A stretch of DNA of 64,000 bases. Origin: Porphyra umbilicalis. Its lineage: Eukaryota > Rhodophyta > Bangiophyceae > Bangiales > Bangiaceae. The notes under the pieces were generated by a model. It made no database searches, was not told where the DNA came from, and saw nothing but the letters and a program-made list of their open reading frames with translations. The position numbers and the translations under genes were made by a program. Numbering within the stretch: position 1 is the first letter of the stretch; each line of letters begins with the position of its first letter. Positions 10,767 through 21,781 of the stretch are shown in pieces. Where the stretch lies: the NCBI GenBank assembly GCA_002049455.2, contig KV918880.1, positions 124,001 through 188,000 on the forward strand. Reading direction: 5' to 3'.

Positions 10767-11055
10767 GTGTCTATTCTACTGCTCCCGAGGCTCTTATGAG
10801 GCTCAGATGAGGCTCAAATGAGGCTTTCTCTCATATGGCCTGGAAACGCGTCCTTTTTAGGGTGTCTGGGGCACCCCCTCCGAGTTTTCATGGTACAGAG
10901 CCACCGAGTTGGCCGAGAGGTGAGTGGACTGCCCCGAGTCCAGATCTATTCTCAGAAACAGCAGCCGAGGCCGGGAACATGGTCACATAGAGGCATCAAA
11001 AACAGCCTCAAATGAGGGGAATCGCCTCAAATGAGGCGGCCAGTAGAATAGACAC
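10767..11055. mobile_element. 289-bp MITE with TA duplications
   Basis: The ends GTGTCTATTCTACTG and its complement lie between TA dinucleotides (10765-10766 and 11056-11057). Both subterminal regions carry repeated GAGGC/CTCAAATGAGG motifs. TA duplications and short terminal repeats suggest a Tc1/mariner-type non-autonomous element. No coding capacity. Confidence 0.7.
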
Positions 11056-11057
11056 TA

Positions 11058-13617
11058 AGCGTCCTTCCTACCTTAACAGCGGCCGCCGGTGGGGAGCAGC
11101 TACCGGCAGCTTGATCGCAGAAAGCTACGCAGTGGCCGTCGCCGGCGGTCGGCGACGGCAGGGCGAGGCGGCGGCGACGGCCGGCGAGGAGGCAGCAACG
11201 GGGGGGCGAGGCGGCAGCGACGGCGGGGCGATGCGGAGGCGACGGCGGGGCGAGGCGGAGGCGACGGCGGGGCGAGGCGGAGGCGACGGCGGGCAAGGCG
11301 GCGGCGACTGGAGCGAAACGAGGCTTGGACGGGCGGGCGAGGCGGCGGCGACGGGGAGCAAGGGGTAGTGGACGCCATGGCGCCCGCCAGTCTTAGCGGA
11401 GCGTATGGGACAGGTGGACAGGCAGGAAAGGTAGGCGGGGGGCACGTCGCTTTTTGGGGTGGGATCGCTGGTCGGAGGGGGAGGGCAGGTAGTGAAGTGA
11501 TGGGAGGGTTGTGGTGGGCGGTGGGTGGCGCTGTGTTGCCGCCTGCAAGCAACAGACGCACCAATCAAGTTGAGCGAGGTGGCCGACTCGGTCGGAAAGC
11601 GCGGCTGGGTGGGCTCTCGTGTGCCACGAGGCGTCTGTCACAGGTAGTGCTGGGGGGGGAAGGGCTAGCGCAATGCCTGCGGGGGCATCGGGCGGCCTTT
11701 GGAGTGCAGGCCTGGGCTAAAATGCGCGCACGCTCGCAGACTACCGTCACCTGCGAGAAAGAGCGACCGGAAACGAAAGTGCAAGCTTGATCCGGATCGA
11801 TCGACCTGATCCGTAATGTTTCGGTCACTTCGACGCTGAGAAGCGCTTTGTGCGCTCAACCCATCGATCGCTGCCCATTCTTTTCGAGCCTATGAGCGCA
11901 ACTGGGACCGAGAGTTGCGTTCTTCCTGGAGCGTCCTGAAGTTACGTTTATTCCCTGTTCCGCATGATATCGAGGCAACGGCGTCCGTGGGGAGAAATTG
12001 CTCCGGGCAAACGAGCTGGAATCGACGAATCTGGTGATCCACTTTGGGCGTCATTGATCCAGAATCGCGTCAGGGACAATATCCATAATCGGCAGATAAC
12101 CTCGCGGGCTAGGAGTGGTATACCGAAGGGGTATATGGCTCCAAGGAAGTAAGGAACACATAGACTGAGTAAGTATCGCTGTTTTCACGTATTACTCACT
12201 GCCGGACACTTTTACAGCCTTACTTCCATCGAACCCATGGATGTACCATCCACCTCAAGGTGGGTCAGATTGGCCGGTGCAAAAAGCGCGCACTTTTCAA
12301 CCCCTCCAAACAGCTCTGTTTTGCCACACATGAAAAAGTGTGCGCTTTTCGTCCACCACCGCCACCATCGTCCCGCCCCCTGCCCAACAATCGTGACCAC
12401 CACCACCCCACCACGGACCGTCCTCGCCTCTCCTTCCTCCCCATCATCATATCCGCCTCCCCCCCGTTTCCACTGTCGCCACTATCCCTCCCCCCCCCCA
12501 CTGTCGTCACCTCTCTTGCCCCCCCCACTGTCGTCTCCACCCCCCCCTCAATTCTCGTCACCACTTGCCCCCCCCCTGCTGTCGTCACCATCACTCCCCC
12601 CCCCCCCGCTGTCGTCACCACCCCTCGCCTCCCACTGTCGTCACCACTTCCCCCTTTCTACCATCGTAACTACCACCCCCTTTCTTCGCACCATCGTATG
12701 CGCCCTTGTATCCCTCCCTGTCGACTTTGCTAGCCTGTCCCACCGCTACACTGTTACCCCCCTCCTACCTTCCACAGCACCCCCCTGCCGCATCCTCGTC
12801 GCTGACTGTCCGGCCCAATCGTTAACGCTGCCCTCCACCACCATAATTTCCATCGCCGCCGTCTCAGCGCAGGTATGCTGCATGTGTGACTCCTGATCAC
12901 TAACTTGCTGTTGCTGCTCGATCTCATCGTGGCTCCCTACACCTGTCTCGCTGTATCTACTCTCTTGCCACTGCCTCTTCCCGTTCCTCACCCCTCCGCG
13001 CGCGCTTACACCACAGGTTTTCGCGTCATGAACGGCATTGCCGCCGCCGGGGGGTGTGTCCAGGCGGGGCTGGGCGGCCGCGCGACTGAGGTTGTTGGCG
13101 ACCTCGCCGCCCCCTTTGTTGTCGCCGCCACTATGCTCAACGCCGCCACCACCACCCCTCCCTCAGAGCGGCGGCGTCGGCGGCGGCGGCTCGTCGCGGC
13201 TCTCCCCGCGCGCTTTATTCGGCCTCGGCGATCAAGACAAGATGTGTGCCTGGAACGAGCAGGACAGCATGAATAAACATACATTGCTATTGACGTTTCT
13301 TGGCCTAGGCTGTCCACCCCCCTTCAGAGCTGTCGTCCTCAATATCACTGCCGCCGTCGTCTTCCGAGCCGGTGGGCATGTGCGTCTCCTCAAGGCTTCG
13401 CTGCACCATGTGTTCCTAAGAAGTCGACCAGAGGTGCGAAAGTAAAGTGCGCCTCACAGAGTTCCACCTTAATTGCTTCTGAGGACCAGGTAATGAATTT
13501 CGTTTGGCAGCGAGTATTACGGCTCCGTTACTCACAAAAATGTTCCATACTTACTCACTATACCTGTTTCTTACTTTTTTTGGAGCGGTGACCCCGTCGT
13601 CGGCATTTGATCGGCCG
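11058..13617. other. Unassigned DNA with minisatellites and a hairpin
   Basis: Bases 11160-11350 are a GGCGAGGCGGCGGCGACGGC-like minisatellite. Bases 12281-12349 hold an inverted repeat around AAGCGCGCACTTTT. Bases 12480-12660 are a C-run array with repeated CTGTCGTCACC. Around 13020-13215 a plus-strand frame (GGCVQAGLGGRATEVVGDLA) has a coding look and follows a CCACAG acceptor-like site, but I cannot place it in a gene. No other gene is supported. Confidence 0.4.
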
Positions 13618-15905
13618 CTCGGGCAACCTTGGTCCGGCCGTTCTCATTCAGATGGACCGGTAAGGTGGGGAGCCGACAGAGCCCGCAGGTGCTGTAATCC
13701 AGCGCTTCCCCGCCTACAGACGCTGCTACTGCCCCTGGCCGCCGCCCCCGCCCCTGGCCGCCGCCCCCGCCGCTGGCCGCCACCCACCGTACTGCCGCCG
13801 CCCCCGCCGCTGGCGCTGCCCCCGCCCCTGGCCCTCGCCACCGCAGCTGGCCGCTACGCACCCTGCTGTCGGCGCCTTCGCCGTCGGCGCTGCCTCCGTC
13901 CATGACCGCGAGTTCCGTCGCTGGCGCTGATCCCACGCCCGGTTGCCTCCCTTGCGGCATGCCGCGGCCCCCGCCGCTGGTGCCCGATACCCGGCCGCCG
14001 CATCCACCTCTGGCGGCCTCCTTTGCGGCTTGCCGCCGCTCCCGCCGCTGGCGCCGCCCCCATCACTGTCCGCCGCCCCCGACGGCTGTCGGTGGCCGCG
14101 ACCTCGACGCGTGCGCGGTTGGCCAGTGCTCAGGCGGACGGTGGCGGGCGGCGGTTGGTGCGCGTTGGGCTTGAGGGTCCGTGGTCTTCGAGTGTATGTG
14201 GGGCGGCTGATTGTCGTGGCTGGTGGTGGGAGCAGCCGGCGGAGTGGAGGTGAAAGAGGAAGCATCGGTACAGGGGGGCAGCGATGGGGAACGGGGGAAG
14301 TGGGGAGATGAACATTTGTGACAGCGTGTCGGTCACAGTGTTATCGACAGAAAGGCTGTGATGACTGCAGTCGTAGCCGTCTTTTAACTAGCTGTGGGGG
14401 GCACGGAGGCAGAGGAGACTGAAGACAGCTGCTCCAAGCAGTGGGAATGGACGTCCTCTAACAGTGTTTAAGATCCAGTGTACTCAGCAGATCGAGACCG
14501 ACACTGTTCAATTCGGTGGATCATGAGTTTTCTCTGACACTGTTCAATCCAGTGGGTTCCGACCCAGCGCTTCTCTTGCTGCCTATATCAGTTTTGCCTC
14601 TTCTCTCGCCAGAAAACACAACATCAAATACCTTCTAAAGCACCCTTTGCCCATTTTGTTCAACGTTTGTGGGAGACGGCATGATCTTGTCACCTCTGCG
14701 TTACCCGTTTCCATGCGGTCTAAGAAGAAGGAGCGTATGGCACGTCGGCCGAAAACTCGACCAAAACATCACTTTTTCAGAGAGAATTGTTTCTGGTTCT
14801 TTGAAGGTTCCTGGGAACGGAAACATAGGTCGCAAAGTGTATAAACGCCTCCTTCCCACATTTTTGCCCCTCCAACTTCACAGCGGCCGGAAGTGCCGCT
14901 ACCTCCCCATGACGCCCTGTCTGCCTGCTGGCCAACTCTCTGTGCGTGTTGTCTGTTATACATCCCATGAACGCAAAAGAGGCTCAAAAGCCAGACCAGC
15001 ACGGTACATAGCATACCCACGGCGCGAAATGTCCTTTCAGCCAACCCAGCCCCCCCAATAGCTTGCGAATGAGTCGCCAGTGGAAGCTGCCTACAGCCAA
15101 AAGACTTAAGGCCTTCCCTGATAGTCTTTTTGTATCCCTGTGCACACGAATCTGTGCCCCACGACGCGATATGCGGGGGTCCTTCACCGACATAGCTCAT
15201 CTACGCCGGCCTCTTCCGCCGCCGGCTGCTTCCACCAGTAGCCACCACAATCAGCCGCCCCTCGCTCGTCCGAAGGCCATGAACCTCCCAGCCCAGCACC
15301 CGCCACCTGCCGCCCATCACTGTCAGCCTGCGCTCCTGTCGCTCGCTCACGTGTAGGGGTCGCCGCCACAGACCGCCGGCGGGGGCGGCAGCTGGCGGTG
15401 GGCGCGGCACCAGCGGCGGGAGCCGCAGCAAGCCGCGAGAGAGGCAGTCAGGGGCGAGGGCGGCGGCAATAGCAAAAGCCTCGACCAGGGGCGGGGGCGG
15501 TGCCAGCGTCGTGGGCATCGCCAGTGGCGGGAGCGGCGACCGCAGGGTAGGTTGCGACCAGCGACGGTGGCGGCGGCCACGGGCGCGGGCGGCGGCAAGC
15601 GGCAAAGGAGCCAGCCAGCGGCGGGGGCTACGCCAGCGGCAGAAACCACGGCCAGGGGCGGGGGCGTTGCCAGCGGCGAGGGCGGGGGCGGCGGCCAGGG
15701 GCGGGGGCGGCGGCCAGAGGCGGAAGCGGCGGCAGCAGGGTGGGTGGCGGCCAGCGGCGGGGGCGGCGGCCAGGGGCGGGGCGGCGGCCAAGGGCGGGGC
15801 GGCGGCCGGAGGCGGGAAGGCGCTGGATCACAGCGCTTGCAGGCTCTGTCAGCTCTCACGTCACCTGTCCATTTGAATAAGAACGGCCGGGCCCATGGCC
15901 TGTAC
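13618..15905. repeat. Large inverted repeat with GC-rich arms
   Basis: The left arm (about 13618-14245) matches the reverse complement of 15215-15905. Both arms start with the same flank (CCGGCCGTTCTCATTCAGATG versus a two-base variant), pass through a CCCCCGCCGCTGGCCGCCGC minisatellite and end at GGGGCGGCTGATTGTSGTGG. The arms are perhaps 75-80% alike by eye. The spacer of about 970 bp (14246-15214) has lower GC and no recognised gene. This may be an old non-autonomous transposon with long inverted ends, or an inverted duplication. No target duplication was found. Confidence 0.6.
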
Positions 15906-17795
15906 AAATTTGAATCCATTGAAATCAGAAAGCGCGTACGCGAAGACACCGTGGCCTGGAGTTGTGCAATGATCGAAGACCATCTCTTTGTGTAAGGTCC
16001 GACGCATCATTTAGACTTAAAACATTCTGCGTCGCGCTGCTCTCGGCCCGTGGCCATATGTTTCATGTACTGCATTGAGTTTTATGTTCATGTCCCTGCG
16101 GCGTCCACGGGGGGGCGCGCGCGCCCGAGCCGTCCGCCCCGGAGCGCCCCAGCCCCCACCCAGGCGACGCCGTGCTTGCGACAGTCACAAGTCACGCACG
16201 GCTCGCCGACAGCCTCACCCTCCCCGGCCCTCAGACTTCACACCTACGCCCACTTTCGCCGCCGCTACTGCGTAGCTCACCCACCCCCGGGGCAAGCGCC
16301 ACGCAAATATCTCCCCCTCGTCCATGGTGGCTAAGTGTCTTGCCAGAATCAAGCCTATCGCAGCAGGGGGCGCGGGCGCAGGGGCCGCCTTCTCCGCCGC
16401 AGGGGCTGCCACAGGCAAGCCAGCAACGTCTTCACCCCTCCCCCCCTGCAGCCCCACGGCCCCTCAACCCCTCCACAACCCCCCGAACGTATCCCCCTGT
16501 CCGGTCTCCTCCCCAAATGGTCATGACGTACACGTCATATGACGCACCGTGCGGTCAGCTGCGCGATATTCCGCACGGCCAGCTTCGCCACCACGCCACC
16601 ACCAACCTCTAGCACGGGCCGCACGCACGGCGCCTCCCTCTCCTCGTCACAGGCCCGCATTCAGAACCACGCGGGCAGCTGTGTCACGCCACCCACGACT
16701 GCCCGCTTCTGTCACTGCGCGCCACGGTCACACCAAATTCAAAGCGTCTCCACTGTCCCCGATCTTGGCCCTCCTGCGCGTCCAAATTTTGAAAGGACGA
16801 AAATACCGTCTGGAGCATCTCTGGGGCAGGTTCCAGCAATTACGCCCTCAACTCCTCACCCGACTTGGTCGTATGCAGCATGCATCCTCGTTTCCAGCTC
16901 GTATGAATCACAGACCCCCGTTTCAAGCCATATGAACCAGCAAAAAGACCCTTCCTTCACATGGTTGAACCTCACAAACGCCCAATGTACGGCCATGCTG
17001 CCACAACACATGCAGAGATACGTTGAAGAGTTACGCTTCTAACCATGTCGAACTCACCGTACGGCGATGTCCGCCCGATCCGTACGAGGTCTCTCCGCGG
17101 CCACCCCGCTTTTTCACAAGTTTTCGCGCAACGTGAACTAGCTCGAGAAAAAAGTATAATGGGGGCCCCCATGCGCATGTTGGATGGTACCCTTTCCTAA
17201 AGGCCGGGGGATTCATGACGCGTGGCATGTGTTGGACAGTGCCAGGTTCGATCATTCGGGCCCAACTCGGGGCCCGTTTCCGGGCGTGTGAAGCATTGTA
17301 AACGACCCTGTCACGCCCCTCAGTTTACTGTTCCTAGCCCGCGACGTTATCTCAGTATTACTACATGGCCGACAGCGGCGGTCAGTTGATGACATTTTAC
17401 GACTTGCCCTTGCCGTGGCCGCGTCCAGACACAGACCCGAAGGGGACGTTGCGCGTCGTGTTGGCACGTAGCTGCTACGGTGCTGGGGGCGACTGAAGCG
17501 GGCAGCTCGGTCGGCCGTGGGCAAATCCTAATTCCCTGGACGTTGGTCTAGGGTGCTTTTCCACACCCACACGTCGCAAAAAAGTCCTTTTTTCTAATGC
17601 ACGTTGCGGGAGGAATTACCGAAATGCTTGTGGCGGTCTGTTTAGCTCTCTACGCCGGTGGAGGACGTCTTCCGGCGCTTTATTGAATGTGGAAACATGC
17701 GCCGGGGCTGACAGCCTCTTTCTGTCAAGTTGCTAGAGGTGGTGACGTCTTCATCGCCCGTCTGGTCCGCGAACGGAGAATCGTGCTTAAAAAGG
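15906..17795. other. Unassigned DNA left of the copia element
   Basis: Frames are open here and there (for example 16324-16542 and 16539-17042, plus), but none resembles a known protein and both strands are open, as expected from the composition. No RNA gene or repeat boundary is seen. Confidence 0.4.
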
Positions 17796-18167
17796 TGTGA
17801 AGTCGGTGTGGTCAAGTGGGTGCGTTGTTTTACTATGGCAGAGGTCCTGGGCCGTGTCCAGCCACCTAATGTACCCCAGGCGGCCCCAGGACAGGTCGTC
17901 GGGCAGCCCGCTCTCGGAGCACACCCACGTGCCTCAGTTCTCAGTGCGCGCGGGCCGCGGCGCACCTCCCAGAACGGGGCATGCACCTCCCCACACAAGT
18001 CCCCCCCCCGAGCTCACCCCAGCAGAGAGTGCCCACTACGAGACCAACAAATCAAGTACACACAAGTACAAAACATACAACAAGTGCATAGGTAAATACC
18101 CAAAACTGAGTCCCAATGCTCAACCGGGTAAGTACAGACAAATGGAATTGCTGAGCCATGCTCAACA
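17796..18167 (-). repeat. copia 3' LTR
   Basis: A 372-bp direct repeat of 23393-23765 with about seven differences, mostly in a C-run. Confidence 0.93.
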
Positions 18168-19051
18168 CTCCCCCCAATTACATTGTGACGGTTCCGGAGT
18201 TCGGATGCAAGGTAGCCCGGCTTCCGGCTTCCAGCTTGATTTGGCTTCCCGATCGCCGCTGCTCAAGCCCGGGCTGTAGCAGTACAGCCCTCCTCGGGAA
18301 GCCATATCAGTTTTGGGCTGTACTGATACAGAACCCCCCCTCCCCGACTTGGCCGCAAAACGCGATGTGGGCCAAAAAACCGCTCACCGCCAAGTCGACA
18401 ACCGCCGACTCGGACAGCATCAGAGCACCCGCCAGCCGACCGCCAGGCCGCCGCAAGCCGCCCAACCGCCGCAAAGTCGACGAAAACCGCCGACTTGGTA
18501 GAGACGCATGAAGCTGGGCTGCATCAGTACAGCCCTCCCCCCGCCATTTAAAAAAAAAAAAAAAAAAAAACGATGTCCGCCAAGTCCGCCTCGGTCGACG
18601 CGGACAGCAGCGGAGAAGCCCTTAGCCGACCGCCCGACCGCGGCAGGCCACCCAGTCGGCGTGAAGGCGACGCAAGCCGCTGCCTTCGTAGCGATGCAAG
18701 GGCCTGGACCTGTATCAGTACAGCCGTAACGGCTACCGCCCAGCCGAAAATCGAATTGACGCGGTCGTCCAATGTTGATCGGATCGTCCGACGAAACGTT
18801 CGGTAGACATCGATTCGACCGGCCGCCCCCGACTCGATCGGCGAAACGTCGACTTGATCGACGAATTTCGGCACGAATCCGACTCGGGCTGTATCAGTAC
18901 AGCCCGCCGACAATCGGATCCCGATTCCGAGGAGGGCTGTACTGATACAGCCCAGCCCCCGACTTCGCCGTAAACCGCCCAATCGACCCGAAGCCGTTCC
19001 GGGCCGCCGACACCGCCACTCCGCCGCCAACCGCCGCCCCCCCGAAGGGGT
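18168..19051 (-). other. copia region between pol and 3' LTR, with repeated palindromes
   Basis: This non-coding stretch of about 880 bp contains six copies of a palindromic motif close to GGGCTGTATCAGTACAGCCC, at 18271-18290, 18315-18331, 18516-18535, about 18708-18725, 18886-18905 and 18934-18953. It also contains an uninterrupted run of 21 A at 18550-18570. Copia elements usually have a short 3' non-coding part, so both the length and the repeats are unusual. Role unknown. Confidence 0.75.
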
Positions 19052-21778
19052 TCAGCACTGCGGCGCAGGACGTAGGGCCCGCGTGCCGCTACTCCCCGAA
19101 GTGCCCAGATCCGAGCCAACGCCGATGACGCCCCGGAATGTGGTGAACGCCGGGGCCGGCAGTGGCTTCGTCATGCCATCTGCGGGCATGTCGGCGCTGG
19201 GAAGAAAGTAGAAGGCAACCTCCCCACGCGCGACGTAGTCGCGCACCATGTGGTACGCAACGTCTACGTGCTTGGTACGCCCGGTGGCTTCGGGATTGTT
19301 GACCAAAGCGAGGCACGCCTGGTTGTCCTCCCCCATGGGCACGGCGTCCCCGTCGACGCCCAGCTCCGACAGAAGTTTGCGCAGCCACAGCGCCTCCTTG
19401 GTCGCCATAGCGGCGGCGACGTACTCGGCCTCGGCCGTTGACGTCGCCACGGTCGACTGGCGCTTGCTCGTCCACGATATCGGCCCGCCATTGAGGGTGA
19501 AGACAAAGCCCGTCGTCGACCGACGAGCGTCAATATCGCCTGCCCAGTCTGCGTCAACGTATCCTTGGAGAGGCTTGTCGTCGCCGTACACGACCCCTAG
19601 TCGCGTAGCCCCGCGAAGATATCGGAGCACCCCCTTGGCCGCGCGCATGTGGTCCTCCTCGGGGCATGACATGTAGCGGGAGAGCACGCCCACGGCAAAG
19701 GCAATGTCCGGCCTCGTCGTCGTGGAGAGGTACAGCAACGAGCCAACAAGCTCGGCGTACCGGTTGCCCTCGGGCAGTAGATTCTCCCCCGTCTTGCAAA
19801 GCTTGGCACCTGACACCATGGGCGTCTTGTTAGGCGCAGACTTGTCCATCTGGAAAGCCTCAAGCAGGGAACTGACATGCCCCGGATTGCTCAGGGTGAG
19901 CACCTTGGCAGCCCGATCTCGCATGACCTTCATGCCAATGAAGTCCTTGACCTCACCCATGTCGCGCACGTCGAAAGACGCCGACACCGAGGCCTTGACC
20001 ATCTGGACCCCTTCGAGGCTTTTTCCAGCAACAATGAGATCGTCCACGTAGACGAGGATGTAGACAAGCCCGTGCACAGGGTGGCTCCACGTGTAGAGGC
20101 ACGGGTCCACCTTGGACCGGACCGCTCCGATGGCATTGAGCTCTTTGTTAAGCTTGATGCCCCACAATCGTCCCGCCTGTTTGGTCCCATAGAGAGCCAG
20201 GTTCAGACGGCGGACATCACCTTCCTCCCCCGGCTCGGCTCCGACCGGAAGCTTGATGTACATCTCCTTGTCCATCTTTGCGTTGAGGAAGGCCGTCTTC
20301 ACATCCACGTGGTGAACTTCCCAGTCCTTGGCCGCCGCCACCGCGAAGAGCGCGCGTGTCGTGGCCGAGCTCGGCACTGGTGCCCATGTCTCATCAAAGT
20401 CGCGCCCCGGCACTTGGTTGAAGCCCTGCGCCACCAGTCGCGCCTTGTACCGAGTCATGTTGCCCTCAGCATCGTGCTTGATGTCATACACGTACCGCGT
20501 TTTGACAGCCTTACGCTTGTTGCTGCTCCTGGTATTGGACCAGGTACGAAGCTTCTTGTGTGCGAGGTACTCTTCTTTCTCAGCCGCCTTCCAACGCGGC
20601 CAGTCCGATCGCGCACGCGCCTCCTTCGCATTGGCTGGCGCCTTGGTCAGGTCCCATCCCGACGGATCTCCGCCCTTGGGTCCTTCTGCAGCGTATGCCT
20701 TTGGGTTACGCTCCCACCAGGTAACCTTGGGTGCCGGCTTGCGCTTCGACCGCCGGAGTGCTTGCACCCCGTCGTCACCACTCTCTGTGGTGGATCCAGA
20801 CAGCACGTCGTGTCCATCATGATCCGCCGCGTCCTCGCCGGCGTCATTGTCATCTCCGTCTTCTGCGTCGAGTCCGGAAGCCTCGTCCGGCTCAACGTCG
20901 CTCTCTGACGATTGCTGCGAGGCATACTCGTCCCCGCTTGTGGCTTCCGCTTCCAGCATGTCCATGGCGCCGTCCTCCTTGTCACCATCCGTCTGACTGG
21001 TCAGGAAAGGGGTGGAAGCAGGGCCAGGGACAGAGGTCATCTTGATGGCCTTGCTTGAGGTCTCCTCCATGAGCACATCTCGGCGCTCAAAGACCTTGTT
21101 TGAGCCATCCTCTAGGATGCGGTAGGCCTTGCCACCAACAGTGTAGCCGAAAAAACGGCCGACGTCGGTCCTGGGTTCCAGCTTTCGCTGCTGCTGCTTG
21201 GGCTTCAGAGCCCATGCCCGGCTCCCCCAGACCCGAAATCCCTTCACGTCGGGGCGTCTCCCCGTGAGGGCTTCCAGCGGGGTCACATCTTGACCCGCCT
21301 TGGGGGATCGGTTGAGCACGTGGATGACGGATGACAAAGCCTCCGCCCACAGCTCCTCTTCCGCTCCGGCGTCCAGAAGAGCCGCACGGACGCGCTCCAT
21401 GATGTACCGGTTGGCGCGCTCTGCCTTCCCGTTCTGCTGCGAAGAGTACGGCGCCGTCTTCTCATACGTAATGCCTTTGTCTTCATACCAGGCTTGGAGG
21501 TCGCGGCTCACGTACTCCTTGGCGCCATCGTGACGAACCCGCTTCACCTTAAGCCCAGTTAGGGTCTCTAGCTGCTTGATGCGGGCCTTGAGGACATCCG
21601 GAACCATGCCCTTGGACTTGATGGGCGTCGCCGTGATGAACCCAGTGGAGTCTTCCATCAGAGTCACGAAGTAGACAGAGCCGCCCAGCGACGCCGTCAA
21701 CGGCCCATCAACGTCCGTGTGAACCAACTCGCACTTGGTGGTGGTCGTTGTCGAGCGATGATGCGGAGAACGCGCCAT
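19052..21778 (-). CDS. copia pol part: integrase, reverse transcriptase, RNase H
   Basis: About 908 codons open on the minus strand. Seen in order: integrase core (ELVHTDVDGPL, then KIR-type YSSQQNGKAERANR), an acidic linker, reverse transcriptase (YKARLVAQGFNQ, YVDDLIVAG) and RNase H (ADWAGDIDARRSTTGF and STAEAEYVAA). The domain order and motifs are diagnostic for Ty1/copia. It is a fossil or recent copy of a selfish element, not a host gene. Confidence 0.9.
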   Translation of the reverse strand: MARSPHHRSTTTTTKCELVHTDVDGPLTASLGGSVYFVTLMEDSTGFITATPIKSKGMVPDVLKARIKQLETLTGLKVKRVRHDGAKEYVSRDLQAWYEDKGITYEKTAPYSSQQNGKAERANRYIMERVRAALLDAGAEEELWAEALSSVIHVLNRSPKAGQDVTPLEALTGRRPDVKGFRVWGSRAWALKPKQQQRKLEPRTDVGRFFGYTVGGKAYRILEDGSNKVFERRDVLMEETSSKAIKMTSVPGPASTPFLTSQTDGDKEDGAMDMLEAEATSGDEYASQQSSESDVEPDEASGLDAEDGDDNDAGEDAADHDGHDVLSGSTTESGDDGVQALRRSKRKPAPKVTWWERNPKAYAAEGPKGGDPSGWDLTKAPANAKEARARSDWPRWKAAEKEEYLAHKKLRTWSNTRSSNKRKAVKTRYVYDIKHDAEGNMTRYKARLVAQGFNQVPGRDFDETWAPVPSSATTRALFAVAAAKDWEVHHVDVKTAFLNAKMDKEMYIKLPVGAEPGEEGDVRRLNLALYGTKQAGRLWGIKLNKELNAIGAVRSKVDPCLYTWSHPVHGLVYILVYVDDLIVAGKSLEGVQMVKASVSASFDVRDMGEVKDFIGMKVMRDRAAKVLTLSNPGHVSSLLEAFQMDKSAPNKTPMVSGAKLCKTGENLLPEGNRYAELVGSLLYLSTTTRPDIAFAVGVLSRYMSCPEEDHMRAAKGVLRYLRGATRLGVVYGDDKPLQGYVDADWAGDIDARRSTTGFVFTLNGGPISWTSKRQSTVATSTAEAEYVAAAMATKEALWLRKLLSELGVDGDAVPMGEDNQACLALVNNPEATGRTKHVDVAYHMVRDYVARGEVAFYFLPSADMPADGMTKPLPAPAFTTFRGVIGVGSDLGTSGSSGTRALRPAPQC

Positions 21779-21781
21779 CTT

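Noticed and set aside
16539-17042. A plus-strand frame of 167 codons left of the copia element
   Set aside because: Ser/Thr/Pro-rich without motif, overlapping another open frame. Not enough to call a gene.
18271-18953. CRISPR-like or operator array
   Set aside because: Repeats occur in both orientations at irregular spacing inside a eukaryotic retrotransposon; no spacers of constant length and no cas genes.
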